Part shown: positions 59,189 through 64,000 of the stretch, piece by piece
How the letters are laid out: each line of letters opens with the position of its first letter
Position numbering within the stretch: the stretch's first letter is position 1
DNA from: Mesorhabditis belari
Lineage: Eukaryota > Nematoda > Chromadorea > Rhabditida > Rhabditidae
Assembly: GCA_958450365.1 (NCBI GenBank)
Contig: CAUEEP010000903.1
Span: forward strand, 744,001 to 808,000
Direction: 5' to 3'
DNA length: 64,000 nucleotides
Made by a program: the position numbers and the translations under genes
Notes under the pieces: generated by a model
The model's database searches: none
The model's input: only the letters and a program-made list of their open reading frames with translations
Told to the model about the DNA's origin: nothing

Positions 59189-59637
59189 ATGTCTGTTCAA
59201 CCAGTCAACCCAAAGCCCTTCCTCAATGGACTCGCCGGAAAGCCAGTTGTGTGCAGATTGAAGTGGGGAATGGAATATCGAGGCGTCCTCATCTCGGTCG
59301 ACGGTTACATGAATGTCCAGGTGGGGTTGTCTTTGTGTAAAGTTTTTATGGCATAGCCTAAAGCGAGTTTGGAGAGGTACGTTCTGAATTTTGTTAGCTT
59401 TTATGTCGCTTGTGAACAGTCAGACATATGCCGAGTAAGCGTGCGTAGACCTAGGCATTCACAAATAAACTTTTTATCTTTTAGATGGCTAACGCGGAGC
59501 AATACATTGATGGAACAAACACTGGAGCTTTGGGAGAAATGTTAATAAGGTGATTAGTGTGACTGTTGTCTAATTTGTTTAAATATAGGTGCGACAACAT
59601 CCTCTACATCGAAGGCGCCGAAGACTCGGAAAGTTGA
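59189..59637 (+). CDS. snr-5: small nuclear ribonucleoprotein F (SmF), copy 2
   Basis: Exons 59189-59320, 59485-59549 and 59589-59637, again 81 residues. The first exon is identical in protein to copy 1. Later differences are Glu to Gln and Glu to Asp in the AEQYIDG stretch, Asn to Asp in [11 protein letters not shown] and Gly to Glu in YIEGAED. The copy-1 sequence IRCNN is closer to the usual Sm2 motif IRGNN, so copy 2 may bind RNA less well. A TTTCAG lies just upstream of the ATG and a polyadenylation signal AATAAAG 100 nt after the stop. Both copies have intact splice sites. Confidence 0.92.
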
Positions 59638-59839
59638 TCATCTAGTTTTCATTATTTGTCATTTTCATTATTATTTTGCTAACTTGTTGAGTGTGTAACG
59701 TTATTATTGATCTCTTCCGTATTTTTATCAATAAAGTTTAATTTTTGAGTTCATTATATTAACGGTTCATGCTGCATGAATCAAGCGCAATACCTATAAA
59801 CTGAAAAGTTTACATCCGAATTAGAAGGAAGTCATTTAG

Positions 59840-61812
59840 GGCGCTGACGCCGAAACTCCTCGACGTGAAGAATCACCAGAAAAGGGAAAAGAAAATGAAG
59901 CTCCTCAAAAGTATACAAGAAGACTTTGTTGAAGTAAATACATTTTAGGAAAAAAAACTTGTTGATTTATTGCGTTCTCGCACTGGAGGCCTATACATCC
60001 CACCAGCGAAACTGAAGTTGATGCAAGAACAAATCCAGGTAATGTATCAAATGATAACGTGGCCACAGAAAAAATTTAAGATAGATCGGGTGAGCAATTT
60101 CAACGATTGAATTGGGGGTGTCTTAAGAAAAAGATCTAGGGTCCCGTCAACAAGGTCAACCCCAGCAATCTTGTCGGAATTGTGCGAGAGCTTCTTCAAG
60201 AAAACAGTATCCGTGGAAAGTTTGTTTTTTAGCATTTTCTCAAGTAAACAAAATTTTAGGGGGTTTGCTGACTCGATCGATAATTCAAGCACAAGCGTTT
60301 CTCCAACATTTCCACATGGATACGCTGGTTTGGTTGGCGTGATTAATTTCAAGTTTCCTGTTATTGGTGAATTGACACACTTAAGTATGTTTCACGGTTT
60401 TGGACTTTAGAAATTATGCATTTAGGCGTTTGATTGTGCAGTTCAAGCGATCTTTTCGTCGAAACGACAAAGCAACAACGGTGGTCAGTAAATTTTTGAC
60501 ATTTTCGACATCGCACATTTGATCAATCAACAAGTGGTATGCTGTTTTTCTTTGAATATGAATGCGATGCATATTTAGGCTCACGAGTTGCTTGCTCTTG
60601 AGATCATGCTTTTGATGCTTAAAACACCAACGGAAGATTCAGTGGAAGTGTGTATTGCTTTTCTGGAAGAATGTGGCGCAAAACTGACAGAGGTTTGCTT
60701 TATTTAGGAACGCTTATTGAGAAATGATTCGTTAGATTGCCCCGCGTGCCTTGGACAATGTTTTCTCAAGACTTCGAAACATTCTGGCTGAGGCGCAATT
60801 GGATTCACGTATTCGTCATATGATTGAAACTGCAATGGCAATTCAGAGAGATAAATTTGCGGTCACTTTTTAGTTCTATTGCTTGGCAAAGTTTACTTTT
60901 TAAAGACTACCCAGCTTTAATTGATGAACTTGATCTTATTTCGGAAGAGGACCAAATTACACATACCTAAAAAATTAAATTTTCGATCAACTTGGCTTTC
61001 AAACAAAATTTACAGACATTCTCAAATTGGATCCCGATTTCGAGAAAAGTGAAGCTGCCTTCAACGAGATCCGTGAACAAATCATTGGTGAGGCCGGTGA
61101 AAGTGAAGAGGACCAGGATGAAGAAGTTGACGATGAGGCAGCTGCAAACGGTAGACATTCAATTTTATGGATTTAAATTTTATAAAGCTTGAGACGAATC
61201 TAATGAATCGAATCACAGCAAAGTACACAATCACCGCTCGACTATCAAGAGGCCACTCACAAACTTCGCAAAATGGGTGTCAAGCGAGAATTGGAGGTTG
61301 GGCTTATTGATAGAATATAAAACATTTTTGGCTCTTTCCAATTACTAGGTACTTTAACCGTGGAACCCGCTTTTCTTAAATTTAAGGTACTTAGTAATAG
61401 AAAAGAGCCAGTTTTTTTTTCATTATAGCCGGAACGCATTCACATTCTCGTTGATTGTTGTGCACGGGAACGTACTTATGAAAGGTTTTATGGACTTCTC
61501 TGCGAGCCTTTTTGTCGGCTGAAACGTGAATTTCAAGTTAGTTTCAAAAGTATATGACTAGTATATGACCCCCTCAATTTCTTCACATTAATCGGTCTTG
61601 GTGGACTGACGTAAGAAAGATTTCAGAAAGCTAATAAGTGTATAAATGTTAGGGTGGATCTTCGCGGGTTTTTGGAAAAAGGCGGAAAGAGGAAGAAGTC
61701 TGACTCCTAACCAAGCTCTGAATTCTCTTCATCATCATCCGACGATGACAGCGACAGTGACTCTGATACTACTTCTTCAAGCTCGTCAGATTCGGATTCA
61801 AGTGATGATTAG
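59840..61812 (+). pseudogene. let-858: CWC22 / LET-858, copy 2, near full length but broken
   Basis: From [14 protein letters not shown] (to 60036) through the MIF4G pieces ([52 protein letters not shown]) to the C-terminal half: PALIDELDLISEEDQI, LKLDPDFEKSEAAFNEIREQ, an acidic run, LDYQEATHKLRKMGVKRELE, HILVDCCARERTYERFYGLL and a Ser/Asp tail (SSSSSDDDSDSDSD) with stop TAG 61810. Defects: the opening frame is shifted, an insertion of about 20 bp at 60490-60515 shifts the frame in SKFL, a stop follows FAVTF near 60870, and the exons between FCRLKREFQ and FFTLIGLG (61535-61575) are deleted. Confidence 0.8.
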
Positions 61813-61981
61813 TGATTTTTTATACTTATACTTTTATACTTTTAGAAGCAAAGTCAAGCGTGAAGACAGTCATCATCAGCTTCTTTGAGTAAGTATCCAG
61901 CCTAGATTTATCAGAACGGTATAAAGGAAGCATTTAGAATTCTTCAAGATTGCTTCATGATTCCTCAAGATTCAAAGGCCA

Positions 61982-62251
61982 ATGATTTTTTTTAATTTCT
62001 TTGGAATTGGAAAAGTACTTGAAGCAGAGGAAAGCCACCGATCTCAACACAATTGTTTGTTTCTCCGAGAATTGGAAAGAATCTGTATCGAAAGTTCTGG
62101 GGGAATCGATGGAAATCATTTGATAATCTCTTTCGAAGAGCACAACAAATACGGACGATTGGAGAATCAATTCCTGTTCTCAACGAACACCATTACGGCT
62201 CATCTTTCCAAAAAAAATCGTGACATTGAGCCGTCACATTCAGTCGAGTAA
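61982..62251 (+). CDS. orphan ORF, copy 2
   Basis: An 89-residue frame matching the copy at 36391 (GIDGNHLIISFEEHNKYG; GRLENQFLFSTNTITAHL), then diverging. It lies 170 nt after the CWC22 tail, in the same arrangement as copy 1. The frame is kept in both copies, but codon evidence for selection was not computed. Confidence 0.3.
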   Translation: MIFFNFFGIGKVLEAEESHRSQHNCLFLRELERICIESSGGIDGNHLIISFEEHNKYGRLENQFLFSTNTITAHLSKKNRDIEPSHSVE

Positions 62252-62708
62252 TTATTTTATTTTTCGCGTGCTCTTGAATTAGCCAACCTTATATTTCTCA
62301 GAACAAAAGGCAAACAAGAAAAGTCTAGTTTCAGATCTATTGAGTCAGTCAATCAGTCAATTATTTTCCACAAAGAGCCTGCCATTTCGAAAATGACCGA
62401 AAAAGACCTTACTGTGGGGAATAGCCAATAAAAAAGCTCTCTAATCCTGGTAGTGTGAATATTGGTAAATTCTTGAGGGAATCCTTCTATTTCTCGCGTC
62501 CTCATTCTATTTCTTGCCTCAAATCATTGTTGTTTTGTAGCAGTTTTCGTTTTAATAAGAAACCCAATTTTGCTTGGCAACAAATTTCTTCTTTGATTTG
62601 GTCTTTTCTCATCAATTCTGCTTCTTTAGTAGCTGTTTCCTTTAATTTTCACTTGTTCTTCGAGAAAATTCAGTCGTTTTATAGGCATCCAATCGTCTAG
62701 CAACCGAA

Positions 62709-63600
62709 ATGGACAATCACTCGAATTCCCAACTCGGAGCCGATTTGTGGGATTTTCGCCAAATCTTTACTGCTATCCAAAACAGTCTTTAATTTAATCG
62801 AAGAGTTTAGGGAAGAAATGAAAAAGGACAAAGAGGTCGAGATGGGTCGATGGACAGCAAATATGGCTCAAATCGAGTCGAGTTTAATGGGGAAATGGCG
62901 GAGTAGGAGAGAAATCGGAAATTGGAACGGAAAATCGCCGAGATGAAAATGAAGGACGAGCTCGAAGCCCAATTGTATTAACTTTGTAATTTCCTTTTTT
63001 GACAAGCTCAACATATATGGTTAAAATGCGAACTTTTTTCAGAAGAGCTCAAAATACGGAAGTGAGAGACGGAAAAGCCAAGATTGGAGAGCTCGACGGG
63101 AAAATCAACGCGTTGCAGAGCAAAAACTCTGGCCTCGAAACCCAAATGTGAGTTTATTTGGTATCTCTAGTCGACTGAGACTTGAGGAAACAGTTTTTTT
63201 TGACAAAACACCCATTCCACTCAATTCAATCAATTCCTCTCTAGACAATTTGAAGGAATCAAAACGGTCGAAATTGTGAAGTTGGGGGCATATTTGTGAG
63301 TTTTTTTAAGTAATGATTGAGTCTTTCTCTAAAAAATCTGGAGTAAAGTTTTTGGAAATTCAGAAATCGAACGATGACTTTCTTGGATCTGGATGGAAGG
63401 TCGTATTTGGCAAAAACCACTTCTTGGTAAAAGGTTTGGTGCCTGTTGTGAACCAGGATTATCTTCATTCCAAGGTTATCGATCAGGAAATGACATTTGA
63501 TGAAGCCATGGCATTTTGTGGGAGTTGAAAGAGCCATTTAGTCACAATTCACAGTCAGGAAGAGCACGCTTTTGTTTGGGAACTCGGTAAGAAATCGAAA
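62709..63600 (+). pseudogene. C-type lectin pseudogene (copy H)
   Basis: Starts MDNHSNSQLGADL (shortened first exon), then a coil exon with a frameshift near 62885, the [19 protein letters not shown] exon (63053-63148), and the lectin exon LDLDGRSYLAKTTSW followed by TAA at about 63428. A second stop lies in the Cys exon (CGS then TGA at 63526). It sits downstream of the orphan ORF in the same order as copy F. Confidence 0.75.
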
Positions 63601-63679
63601 TGATTCAATTCTGCAAATTCATGATTTTGGTAGAAATTTATGCTTTATAAACCAAAAACAATCGATATTTATTTCAGCG

Positions 63680-64000
63680 AACGAAAACGATTCGGGATAA
63701 GAATGGCGACTTCTGAAGAAAGTGATTGATGATCATTGTTTGAAGGCATTGCTCTTTATTACGACCATTTAATAATTACCCCCAATAATAAAGTTTTCAT
63801 TCTAGCCCACACGGGTTTCTGCCTATTGTGATCTCCATGATGAAACCACGGAACGCCGAGCCTTCGAATTATGCCGTTATTCTGGTTAATTTGGACTAAT
63901 AGGGACTCCTTTGATTGAAAAGAGATCTTTGTTAAACTCAAACTCGAACAGCATCTCTCTCGCCGGACCTCTTCACTCGCTACTCGTGCCTCAAACCGAT
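63680..64000 (+). repeat. copy of the left-end repeat
   Basis: GAATGGCGACTTCTGAAGAA through CTCGTGCCTCAAACCGAT matches about 640-1005 and 31225-31345. It joins lectin copy H inside an intron (after AACGAAAACGATTCGGGATA). Near-terminal placement at both window ends suggests that the repeat unit continues beyond. Confidence 0.65.

Noticed and set aside
1..64000. CRISPR arrays, bacterial operons, rRNA genes or a telomere repeat
   Set aside because: None seen: no regularly spaced direct repeats with unique spacers, no rRNA-like blocks and no TTAGGC runs. The gene structures are eukaryotic.

Overview
The window looks like gene-poor, repeat-rich DNA from a free-living (rhabditid-type) nematode. 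The clues are many tiny introns (39-90 nt) with GT...TTTCAG borders, an AT-rich intergenic background, pogo, Tc1, mariner and maT-type elements, a lineage-expanded C-type lectin family, and an SmF protein and spliceosomal CWC22 protein with the small introns typical of nematodes. The species cannot be named from the sequence. All gene models were built by hand by joining exons whose splice phases agree.

Layout. 0-4.5 kb: repeats, the 5' end of an unknown acidic protein, one apparently intact lectin gene (copy A) and a truncated tandem copy (A2). 4.85-9.8 kb: a pogo-type transposon with a two-stop transposase, a 2.2 kb foldback element and a small MITE. 9.8-11.35 kb: a minus-strand two-zinc-finger, coiled-coil gene. 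12.4-14.1 kb: poorly understood minus-strand exons. 14.3-16 kb: an apparently intact Tc1-like element. 16.6-17.25 kb: a broken mariner. 17.3-34.9 kb: lectin copies B (+), C (-), D (-) and E (-), with a mariner nested in a mariner at 23.4-25.1 kb and a single-exon F-box-like ORF at 26.3 kb. The flanks of B and E are inverted copies of each other.

35.3-39.5 kb: a decayed 3' piece of a CWC22 gene, a conserved orphan ORF, a MITE and the intact lectin copy F. 41.3-43.3 kb: a dead Tc1-like element sitting exactly at the centre of a perfect palindrome of two 206 bp arms. 44.3-52.5 kb: a large minus-strand secreted multi-Kunitz gene whose intron holds foreign lectin fragments. 53.7-56.6 kb: repeats and a deleted DD37D element. 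56.9-61.8 kb: a tandem duplication of a unit with SmF (two open copies) followed by CWC22 (both copies damaged). 61.9-64 kb: a second copy of the orphan ORF, a lectin pseudogene (H), and a repeat matching the left end of the window.

Biology. The lectin family has two architectures built from the same stalk and C-type lectin exons. One is a soluble form starting with a short coiled coil (A, F). The other is a type II membrane form with an internal hydrophobic anchor, a Cys-containing juxtamembrane piece, a coiled-coil stalk and a C-terminal lectin domain (D intact; B probable). Segmental duplication has carried lectin, SmF/CWC22 and orphan-ORF blocks around together in both orientations, with transposons inserted afterwards.
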